From Quisquiliibacterium sp. (GTDB taxonomy: Bacteria; Pseudomonadota; Gammaproteobacteria; Burkholderiales; Burkholderiaceae_E), in contig JAURMJ010000375.1 in the NCBI GenBank assembly GCA_030830765.1, positions 1 through 5,037 on the forward strand: a DNA stretch of 5,037 nucleotides, read 5' to 3'. The notes beneath the pieces are model-generated. The model was not told where the DNA came from, searched no databases, and worked only from the letters and a program-made list of their open reading frames with translations. This document shows positions 1 through 5,037 of this stretch, in pieces; position 1 is the stretch's first letter; each line of letters opens with the position of its first letter. The position numbers and the translations under genes are program-made.

Positions 1-525
1 CCAAAGGTCGATGTGCTTGTGCTGTCCGACTACGGCAAGGGCGGGCTGGCGATGATCGAAACAATCATTGCCGAAGCTCGTGCCGCTGGCAAGCCGGTGA
101 TCGTCGATCCGAAAGGCGATGACTATTCACGGTATCGCGGCGTCACAATGATCACGCCTAACCGTGCGGAATTGCGCGAGGTTGTCGGTCAGTGGCGCGA
201 CGAGGCCGACTTGACCAGTCGCGCCAATCGGCTGCGCGCCCAGCTGGATCTGCAATATCTGTTACTGACTCGATCCGAGGACGGCATGTCGCTGTTCAGT
301 GATGAGGGTAAGTTCGATGTACCCGCGCAGGCGCGCGAAGTCTATGATGTATCAGGAGCCGGCGATACGGTTGTCGCGGTTGTTGCTGCGATGCTCGCGG
401 TCGGGTGTTCGGCGCGCGACGCGATGGTACTGGCTAATCGTGCCGGGGGCATTGTGGTTGGCAAGCTTGGCACAGCCACGGTCACACCCGACGAATTGTT
501 CGGTGCCGCAGGGACATCGGCCTGA
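1..525 (+). CDS. hldA: D-glycero-beta-D-manno-heptose-7-phosphate kinase, stand-alone type (HldA/RfaE1), C-terminal part
   Basis: This cytoplasmic PfkB/ribokinase-family enzyme phosphorylates D-glycero-D-manno-heptose 7-phosphate at C1 using ATP, an early step towards ADP-heptose for the LPS inner core. The gene is cut by the left window edge; 174 residues are visible, roughly the second half of the kinase domain. Visible motifs, numbered from the window edge, are LSDYGKG (8-14), VDPKG (35-39), the NxxE-type metal/ATP motif TPNRAE (52-57), and the PfkB signature DVSGAGDT (116-123), whose Asp at 364-366 is the expected catalytic base. The end (VVGKLGTATVTPDEL) matches the kinase end of E. coli HldE, but a stop follows about ten residues later. 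There is no nucleotidyltransferase domain here, and the next 67 bp are too short to hold one. It is therefore the split, monofunctional form, and an HldC/RfaE2 partner is inferred elsewhere. hldD follows directly. Family is certain; the heptose substrate is inferred from similarity and context. Confidence 0.93.
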   Translation, partial: PKVDVLVLSDYGKGGLAMIETIIAEARAAGKPVIVDPKGDDYSRYRGVTMITPNRAELREVVGQWRDEADLTSRANRLRAQLDLQYLLLTRSEDGMSLFSDEGKFDVPAQAREVYDVSGAGDTVVAVVAAMLAVGCSARDAMVLANRAGGIVVGKLGTATVTPDELFGAAGTSA

Positions 526-578
526 GGTCCGGCACTGGCGTTGGATACCGGCCATTGATGTCGGATAGCAATACAGCG

Positions 579-583
579 AAGGA
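579..583 (+). promoter_or_regulatory. Ribosome binding site of hldD
   Basis: AAGGA lies 9 nt ahead of a GTG codon at 593. It supports that GTG as the start, and the resulting N-terminus ([14 protein letters not shown]) matches the family start exactly. No in-frame ATG gives a better N-terminus. Confidence 0.7.
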
Positions 584-592
584 ATCAAGACA

Positions 593-1576
593 GTGATCAT
601 TGTGACCGGCGCAGCCGGCTTCATCGGCAGCAATCTGGTCCGCGCGCTGAACGCGCGTGGCGAGACTGACATCATCGCGGTCGACAATCTTGCGCGCGCT
701 GAAAAGTTTCACAATCTTGTCGATTGCGAGATCTCCGACTACATCGACAAGAGCCAATTTCTATCCCAACTTGATCGCTTTCGCGGTGCGCGTGTGATCT
801 TTCATCAAGGCGCCTGTTCAGACACGATGGAGTCTGACGGCCGCTACATGATGGAGAACAACTTCCGGTATTCGCTCGCCCTGCTCGATCATGCGCAGAG
901 CAGTGCGATTCCGTTGGTTTACGCATCTTCGGCGGCCGTTTACGGAGGATCAGATCAATTTGTCGAGGATCGCCGACATGAGAAGCCGTTGAACGTCTAC
1001 GGCTACTCAAAGTTTCTGTTCGATCAGATCGTTCGCAGGCGCCTCGATTCGATGCATTCTCAGGTTGTTGGTCTGCGCTATTTCAACGTTTACGGCCCGC
1101 GCGAAGCGCACAAGGGCCGAATGGCCTCTGTGGCATTTCACAACGTTGGGCAGTTTCTCGCCGAAGGCAAGGTCAAGCTTTTTGACGGTTGGGATGGATG
1201 GCCGGCAGGTGGTCAGAGCCGCGATTTCGTCCATGTCGATGACGTCGTGGCCGTGAACCTGCACTTTTTGGACAACCCACAGGTGAGTGGTGTTTTCAAT
1301 CTGGGCAGTGGACGTGCGCAGCCTTTCAACGATGTAGCTTCGACGGTCGTCAACGCGATGCGCCGCCAGCAGGGTGATGCGGAACTGACGCTGCATGAAC
1401 AGGTGGAACGTGGCCTGATTGAATACATTCCGTTTCCCGATGCGCTCAAAGGCAAGTACCAAAGTTTCACGCAGGCTGATATCAGTCAGCTGCGAGCCAC
1501 TGGGTATGCCGAGCCGTTTCTGAGTGTCCAGCAGGGGGTTTCGCGTTACGTCGACTGGCTGGCTGCAAAGGGCTGA
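593..1576 (+). CDS. hldD: ADP-L-glycero-D-manno-heptose 6-epimerase
   Basis: HldD (RfaD/GmhD) is a cytoplasmic NADP-dependent epimerase of the extended short-chain dehydrogenase family. It inverts C6 of ADP-D-glycero-D-manno-heptose to give the L-glycero form, the donor used by the LPS inner-core heptosyltransferases. The protein is 327 residues, slightly longer than the roughly 310 of E. coli. It shows the Rossmann motif GAAGFIG (6-12), the HQGACSDT segment (71-78), the ASSAAVYG strand with the catalytic Ser region (111-118), the catalytic YxxxK pair Tyr136/Lys140 in [17 protein letters not shown] (162-171), and Lys174 in HKGRMAS, which corresponds to the second active-site lysine of the family. 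The C-terminus carries the characteristic IEYIPFPD and FTQAD blocks. Translation starts at GTG. It follows the heptose kinase gene by 67 bp with no obvious terminator, so the two are probably co-transcribed. All key residues are present and the gene looks intact. Confidence 0.97.
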   Translation: MIIVTGAAGFIGSNLVRALNARGETDIIAVDNLARAEKFHNLVDCEISDYIDKSQFLSQLDRFRGARVIFHQGACSDTMESDGRYMMENNFRYSLALLDHAQSSAIPLVYASSAAVYGGSDQFVEDRRHEKPLNVYGYSKFLFDQIVRRRLDSMHSQVVGLRYFNVYGPREAHKGRMASVAFHNVGQFLAEGKVKLFDGWDGWPAGGQSRDFVHVDDVVAVNLHFLDNPQVSGVFNLGSGRAQPFNDVASTVVNAMRRQQGDAELTLHEQVERGLIEYIPFPDALKGKYQSFTQADISQLRATGYAEPFLSVQQGVSRYVDWLAAKG

Positions 1577-1655
1577 GCCGGCAGCCTGTTCCGTGAGCGA
1601 CCTTCCGGGTTAGGCTTCAAGCACGAGACGCTGGCACTCCAAGCAGACCCGGTGA

Positions 1656-1664
1656 TGCTGTAAT
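1656..1664 (+). promoter_or_regulatory. Possible extended -10 promoter for the comEA-like gene and ubiA
   Basis: TGCTGTAAT contains a TGn extension joined to TGTAAT, five of six matches to the sigma70 -10 consensus. It lies in the 155-bp gap after hldD, the only sizeable gap on this strand, and would start transcription near 1671, about 60 nt before the ComEA-like start. No convincing -35 hexamer sits 16-18 bp upstream; extended -10 promoters can tolerate that. The motif is short and could occur by chance. Confidence 0.3.
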
Positions 1665-1720
1665 TGCCGTGAACAACTGGCGAAACAGTTTTGTCTGCGC
1701 ACTGTTCAAACGGTGCAACC

Positions 1721-1726
1721 GGAGAG
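1721..1726 (+). promoter_or_regulatory. Ribosome binding site of the comEA-like gene
   Basis: GGAGAG is 5 nt ahead of the ATG at 1732. This decides the start: an in-frame GTG at 1669 is possible, but it has no comparable Shine-Dalgarno and would put 21 extra residues ahead of a good signal peptide. Confidence 0.75.
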
Positions 1727-1731
1727 TCGCG

Positions 1732-2124
1732 ATGACACCTATCCATTGGCTGGCGATGGCACTCTGCCTGGCGACCATGATACTGCCCGTCGACGTCAGG
1801 GCTGCGGTTGATGTCAACACGGCCAGTGCTGTTGAGCTTGAAACCGTTACAGGCATTGGTCCGGCCATCAGTGATCGGATCGTGCAGGAACGGCGGCAGG
1901 GGCTGTTCCGCGATCCGTCCGACCTGGCGCGGCGGGTCAAGGGCATCGGGGAGCGCAAACTGCGCCGGATGGTCGAATCCGGGCTTGTCGTTGGCGGCAA
2001 TGGCGGAATCACCATCCTCGCAGGTGGAGCCAGCGTCGGCACTTTCTCGCCGCGGGTGCCGGTCATCGCCGGTCAGATGAACGCATGCCAACGCGTATCA
2101 AAGAGTACGCGCCCAGGGCGTTGA
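1732..2124 (+). CDS. ComEA-family secreted helix-hairpin-helix protein
   Basis: A small exported protein of 130 residues with one ComEA-type helix-hairpin-helix (HhH) domain. Residues 1-24 look like a signal peptide: a weakly charged start, a hydrophobic stretch ([13 protein letters not shown], 6-18), and a likely signal peptidase I site VRA-AVDVN after residue 24. The typical ComEA opening [12 protein letters not shown] (26-37) follows, then the two hairpin motifs TGIGPAIS (40-47) and KGIGERKL (70-77), which in this family contact the DNA backbone. Membrane or periplasmic ComEA proteins pull incoming DNA across the outer membrane during transformation, but many proteobacteria carry such small HhH proteins with no proven role. 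After about residue 86 comes a 44-residue Gly-rich, then basic tail that I do not recognise. ubiA begins 16 bp downstream, suggesting a shared transcript. The family is clear; a competence role is only inferred, so no symbol is given. Confidence 0.9.
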   Translation: MTPIHWLAMALCLATMILPVDVRAAVDVNTASAVELETVTGIGPAISDRIVQERRQGLFRDPSDLARRVKGIGERKLRRMVESGLVVGGNGGITILAGGASVGTFSPRVPVIAGQMNACQRVSKSTRPGR

Positions 2125-2140
2125 TGAACTGAAAAGAACA

Positions 2141-3031
2141 ATGACTGATTCGCAGCTGCAGCAAAAGACTCTGGGGCGATTAGCCCTTTACTGGCGTCTG
2201 GTCAGGATGCATCGGCCGATCGGCATCCTGTTGCTGCTGTGGCCCACGTTGTGGGCTCTTCTGATTGCCGCCGGCGGCATGCCGCCTTTGTATCCGCTGT
2301 TCGCCTTCGTGTTGGGTACGGTGCTCATGCGTTCGGCCGGTTGCGCCATCAATGACTATGCCGATCGTGATTTCGACCGTCACGTCAAGCGCACAAGCGA
2401 TCGGCCGCTGACAGCTGGCCTGATTGCGCCGCGTGAGGCTGTTGCAGTGTTTGTTGTTCTTTCGCTTGTCGCATTGCTGTTGATCATCCCGTTCAATGCG
2501 CTGACCTGGATGCTGGCCTGCGTGGCGGCATTTCTGGCCGCCAGTTACCCGTTCACCAAACGATTCTTTGCGCTGCCGCAGGCTTACCTTGGTATCGCGT
2601 TCGGGTTCGGGATTCCCATGGCTTTTGCTGCCCTGCAAGGTGAATTGCCCGCGCCCGCCTGGCTGATGCTTGCCGCAAACATCTTCTGGGCGATCGCCTA
2701 TGACACCGAATATGCGATGGTCGACCGGGATGACGACCTGAAGATCGGCATTCGCACAGCGGCGATCACGTTCGGGCGTCTTGATGTAGCGGCAGTCATG
2801 ATCAGCTACGCCCTCACAATCGGCCTGCTGGCGCTGGTTGGCATGCTGCTGGGGTTCGGGCTACTTTCGTTTTACAGTGCTGGCCTGGTCTGCGCAGCAG
2901 CCATCGCGCTCTACCACTACACGCTGATCCGCGATCGCAGCCGGGAGGGCTGCTTTCGCGCGTTCAACCATAACAACTGGTTCGGTGCCGCAGTCTTTGC
3001 CGGCCTGGCTCTGCAGTACGCAATGGCCTGA
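2141..3031 (+). CDS. ubiA: 4-hydroxybenzoate polyprenyltransferase
   Basis: UbiA is an inner-membrane, Mg-dependent prenyltransferase that attaches the polyprenyl tail to 4-hydroxybenzoate, the first membrane-bound step of ubiquinone synthesis. The 296-residue length is usual for the family. The N-terminus [20 protein letters not shown] (17-36) is typical. The first Asp-rich motif is NDYADRDFD (71-79), followed by VKRTSDRPL (82-90). The second is [13 protein letters not shown] (187-199). These bind the polyprenyl diphosphate through Mg. The C-terminal FNHNNWFG block (275-282) is also typical. Hydrophobic stretches lie roughly at 26-45, 50-68, 98-118, 121-136, 147-165, 173-187, 215-250 and 282-296, consistent with a polytopic protein. 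The ATG start has only a weak purine-rich ribosome site (GAAAAG, about 4 nt upstream), so translation may benefit from the ComEA-like gene ending 16 bp before. No ubiC lies beside it, although the two genes are often adjacent in enterobacteria. The tail-length preference cannot be read from the sequence. Confidence 0.97.
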   Translation: MTDSQLQQKTLGRLALYWRLVRMHRPIGILLLLWPTLWALLIAAGGMPPLYPLFAFVLGTVLMRSAGCAINDYADRDFDRHVKRTSDRPLTAGLIAPREAVAVFVVLSLVALLLIIPFNALTWMLACVAAFLAASYPFTKRFFALPQAYLGIAFGFGIPMAFAALQGELPAPAWLMLAANIFWAIAYDTEYAMVDRDDDLKIGIRTAAITFGRLDVAAVMISYALTIGLLALVGMLLGFGLLSFYSAGLVCAAAIALYHYTLIRDRSREGCFRAFNHNNWFGAAVFAGLALQYAMA

Positions 3032-3074
3032 ACCTTGCGCCGGGTCCCCGGTTGGCCGGTGACATCCTGGGTCC

Positions 3075-3887
3075 TCAGTCCCGACCGAATTCTTCGCCAA
3101 GTTCTTCTGAGCGCTTGCAGGCCGCAGTCAGCGCATCAGCAATGTGCTTGTGCACCTCGCGCTCGGCCATCACGCTGAGCGCTGCGGCTGTTGTACCGCC
3201 TTTCGAGGTGACCCGTTCGCGCAGGATGGACGGCGGTTCCTCGGAAATTGCAGCCAGGCGGGACGCGCCGCCGAAGGTGGCCATCGTCAGTTGGCGCGCA
3301 TGCACCTCGCTCAGACCCAGCGCGACGGCGGCCGCATGCATGGCTTCCATGAAATAGAACACATAAGCTGGACCGCTTCCGCTGACTGCGGTCACCGCGT
3401 CGATCATCGATTCATCTTCGACCCAGATTGTCTGGCCGACCGCGGCAAGCACCTGGTCAGCCATTTCACGGTCGACTTCGCTCAGTTGCGCATTGCCAAG
3501 CAACGCGGTAATGCCCTCGCCGATCAGTGCAGGCGTATTGGGCATGGTGCGTACGATGCGCCGATGGTCGCCAAGCCAGCGTGCCAGATCACCGGCGCGA
3601 ATCCCGGCTGCAATGCTGATGACCAGTTGCCGTTGGATTTGCGTGGCGATGCCGAGCGCAACCTGCCTCGTGATCTGCGGTTTGACGGCCAGGACCAGAA
3701 CATCAACGTCAAGCGCTTCGGCATCTGCTGTTTCGAAGGTCTTCACACCAAAACGCTGACTGATCCGTTCCCGCGCGCCTGCATCCGGTTCAACGACATG
3801 AAGTTGGCTGGCCTCAGTTGTCCCGGCCAGCAGGCCTCCAATCAATGCGCTGGCCATGTTGCCGCCACCGATGAAACAGATTCTCAT
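3075..3887 (-). CDS. proC: Pyrroline-5-carboxylate reductase
   Basis: ProC reduces 1-pyrroline-5-carboxylate to L-proline with NAD(P)H, the last step of proline synthesis, in the cytoplasm. The protein is 270 residues, the normal length. It has the N-terminal Rossmann motif FIGGGNMASALIGGL (5-19), the LAVKPQ block (66-71), MPNTPA (115-120), the SGSGPAYVF segment (169-177) in the helical dimerisation domain, and the P5CR signature around TSKGGTT (227-233). I place the start at the ATG at 3887, because GGAG on the minus strand (3898-3895) lies 7 nt ahead and the protein then begins MRICFIGGGNMA as expected. A TTG five codons upstream, at 3902, is in frame but has no reason to be preferred. It lies 87 bp downstream of murJ on the same strand and converges with ubiA across 43 bp. 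The common yggS neighbour is absent on the side visible here. The gene looks intact. Confidence 0.97.
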   Translation of the reverse strand: MRICFIGGGNMASALIGGLLAGTTEASQLHVVEPDAGARERISQRFGVKTFETADAEALDVDVLVLAVKPQITRQVALGIATQIQRQLVISIAAGIRAGDLARWLGDHRRIVRTMPNTPALIGEGITALLGNAQLSEVDREMADQVLAAVGQTIWVEDESMIDAVTAVSGSGPAYVFYFMEAMHAAAVALGLSEVHARQLTMATFGGASRLAAISEEPPSILRERVTSKGGTTAAALSVMAEREVHKHIADALTAACKRSEELGEEFGRD

Positions 3888-3894
3888 TGTTTTG

Positions 3895-3898
3895 CTCC
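3895..3898 (-). promoter_or_regulatory. Ribosome binding site of proC
   Basis: GGAG reads on the minus strand 7 nt ahead of the ATG at 3887. It overlaps the codons that would follow the alternative upstream TTG start, and therefore argues for the shorter 270-residue protein. Confidence 0.65.
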
Positions 3899-3974
3899 GC
3901 AAACAGGGGGTTAATCACACGCGATGACGCGAGCGGCCTACAAGGCTATGGGGTGATTCAGTTGATCGTCTTCA

Positions 3975-5037
3975 TCATCCGCGACGGCGTAGCAGGTCGC
4001 GCGGTCTGAGGCCCAGCGCGAGCAGACAGATCGCATAAAGCGTTGCTGCCGCTGCAATCAGACCTGCTGCGCTTACCAGCCTGAGCCACGGCTGTTGACC
4101 CATTGCGACCCAGTCGAAGCGGGATACGACCGAGATCAGCAAAAGCGTCATTGCAAGGCAGGCGGCTACAACGCGGGCGATGAAGCCACTCCATCCGGGT
4201 AGCGGTCGATAGTGCCCACCGTGCATGAGTCCGAACAGCAGCAAGCCGGCATTGAGCAGTGCGCCCAGTGAAATCGACAGTGCAAGTCCCGCGTGAGCGA
4301 AAGCCGGCACAGTGAGCAGATTCATCAGTTGTGTCAGTACGAGCACAGCCAGCGCGATCTTGACTGGTGTGCGAATGTCCTGGCGCGCGTAGAACCCCGG
4401 GGCAAGCACCTTGATGGCAACCAGTCCAAGCAGTCCGATCGAATAACCGACGACGGCGGCCTGCGTCATCGCGATATCCCGTGCGCCGAAACGACCATAG
4501 TTAAAGAGCAGTGCGGTCAGTGGTTCTGCCATCAGGGCAAGACCGGCCATGCAAGGCAGGGCAAGCACGACCACCAGCCGCAACCCCCAGTCGAGCAGTT
4601 CACTGTATTGCTTACTGTCACCCTGCGTAGCTGCTTGGGACAGGCTGGGCAGCAGTACGGTCCCCAGCGCCACCCCAAGGAGCGCAGTTGGAAACTCCAT
4701 CAGCCTGTCTGCGTAACTGACCCACGAGACACTGCCTGCTGCGAGCCGGGAGGCGATATGCGTATTGATGACCAGGCTGATCTGGGCGACCGAAACCGCA
4801 AGCAGCGCTGGCCCCATGCGTCGCATCAGTTGACGTGTTCGCGGATCACGGAATGCGCTAACCGCGTTTGTGCTGATTCTGGGCAGCATGCCAATTCGGC
4901 TGAGCGCAGGTAACTGGATGGCTAGCTGGGCCACGCCACCGATCACCACACCAGCTACCAGTGCATAAATCGGGGGGTTGAAATGCGGGGCAAGCAGCAA
5001 CGCGGCGCCAATAAAGCAAAGATTCAGCAGGACTGGA
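3975..5037 (-). CDS. murJ: Lipid II flippase MurJ (MviN), C-terminal two thirds
   Basis: MurJ is a MOP-superfamily inner-membrane flippase that moves lipid II to the periplasmic face for peptidoglycan synthesis. The reading frame is open to the right edge, so the N-terminus is outside the window; a TTG at 5000 is only an internal leucine codon. Visible are 353 residues out of about 510 expected, starting PVLLNLCFIGAA, which corresponds to about helix 5 of 14. Recognisable blocks include APHFNPP, QISLVINT, GSVSWVSYADRLMEFP, LGVALGTVLLPSLS, KVLAPGFYARQDIRTPVKIA and LTQLMNLL. In ADRLMEF, the Arg (codon 4706-4704) and Glu (4697-4695) match Arg270 and Glu273 of E. coli MurJ, both required in the substrate cavity, so this part looks functional. 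The charged C-terminus ends in RRRG. proC follows in the same direction, in the position where ribF often sits in gammaproteobacteria. No truncation or frameshift is visible. Confidence 0.96.
   Translation of the reverse strand, partial: PVLLNLCFIGAALLLAPHFNPPIYALVAGVVIGGVAQLAIQLPALSRIGMLPRISTNAVSAFRDPRTRQLMRRMGPALLAVSVAQISLVINTHIASRLAAGSVSWVSYADRLMEFPTALLGVALGTVLLPSLSQAATQGDSKQYSELLDWGLRLVVVLALPCMAGLALMAEPLTALLFNYGRFGARDIAMTQAAVVGYSIGLLGLVAIKVLAPGFYARQDIRTPVKIALAVLVLTQLMNLLTVPAFAHAGLALSISLGALLNAGLLLFGLMHGGHYRPLPGWSGFIARVVAACLAMTLLLISVVSRFDWVAMGQQPWLRLVSAAGLIAAAATLYAICLLALGLRPRDLLRRRG

Noticed and set aside
1571..1586. Hairpin GGCTG-AGCCGG-CAGCC at the hldD stop as a terminator
   Set aside because: The stem is only 5 bp, overlaps the coding end and is followed by TGTTCC rather than a T-run, so intrinsic termination is not supported.
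1669..1731. GTG at 1669 as the start of the comEA-like gene
   Set aside because: It would add 21 residues ahead of the signal peptide, while the ATG at 1732 has GGAGAG at ideal spacing.
1546..2091. Overlapping minus-strand frames (181 and 149 codons) opposite the comEA-like gene
   Set aside because: They are antisense to a gene with a signal peptide, HhH motifs and a good ribosome site. They resemble no known family and are best explained as shadows.
2124..2132. ATG-AAC-TGA minimal reading frame overlapping the comEA-like stop
   Set aside because: A two-codon frame arises easily by chance and has no ribosome site of its own; nothing shows it is translated or couples to ubiA.
3888..3902. TTG at 3902 as the start of proC
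   Set aside because: The ATG at 3887 has a GGAG 7 nt upstream and gives the conserved MRICFIGGGNM start; the extra five residues have no support.
3144..3914. Long open frame (256 codons) on the + strand opposite proC
   Set aside because: It lies almost wholly antisense to a clear proC gene. Its translation has no recognisable domain and is rich in His, Cys and Gln, typical of reverse-strand frames in GC-rich DNA.
4293..4913. 206-codon open frame on the + strand opposite murJ
   Set aside because: It is antisense to well-conserved murJ sequence, its translation is strongly hydrophilic with no family resemblance, and there is no supporting ribosome site or conserved neighbour.
4998..5000. TTG at 5000 as the start of a short murJ
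   Set aside because: The frame stays open to the window edge and the upstream codons (PVLLNLCFIGAA) match MurJ, so this is an internal codon of a gene cut by the window.
1..5037. A novel defence, mobile or repeat-based system
   Set aside because: Every sizeable stretch is taken by a recognised gene, no gap exceeds 155 bp, and no spaced repeats, att-like duplications, transposase or RNA gene are visible.

Overview
This window looks like ordinary chromosomal housekeeping DNA from a GC-rich Gram-negative bacterium, most likely a gammaproteobacterium. The encoded heptose-LPS enzymes, UbiA and MurJ resemble the Escherichia coli proteins as I recall them (for example the HldD C-terminus with IEYIPFPD and FTQAD, and the MurJ ADRLMEFP segment). 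I cannot name a genus from sequence alone. The DNA is densely coding. I see no tRNA, rRNA, CRISPR array, insertion sequence, phage gene or defence system.

Layout. On the + strand, from the left edge: the C-terminal half of a free-standing heptose-7-phosphate kinase (HldA/RfaE1 type, 1-525); the epimerase hldD (593-1576); a small secreted helix-hairpin-helix protein of the ComEA family (1732-2124); and ubiA (2141-3031). On the - strand, converging on ubiA across a 43-bp gap: proC (3075-3887), preceded by the C-terminal two thirds of murJ (3975-5037), which runs off the right edge.

How the genes work together. The kinase and HldD are two steps of the ADP-L-glycero-D-manno-heptose pathway for the LPS inner core, and their order and 67-bp spacing fit an operon. 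The pathway's nucleotidyltransferase is not fused to the kinase and is not in the window, so it should be elsewhere. The ComEA-like gene and ubiA are 16 bp apart and probably share a transcript; a possible extended -10 promoter lies ahead of them. UbiA prenylates 4-hydroxybenzoate for ubiquinone. On the other strand murJ (lipid II flippase) and proC (last step of proline synthesis) are functionally unrelated tandem genes.

I did not find an undescribed system. The points worth checking are modest: the split HldA/HldC arrangement, the uncharacterised tail of the ComEA-like protein, the murJ-proC adjacency, and short inverted repeats in the intergenic gaps.
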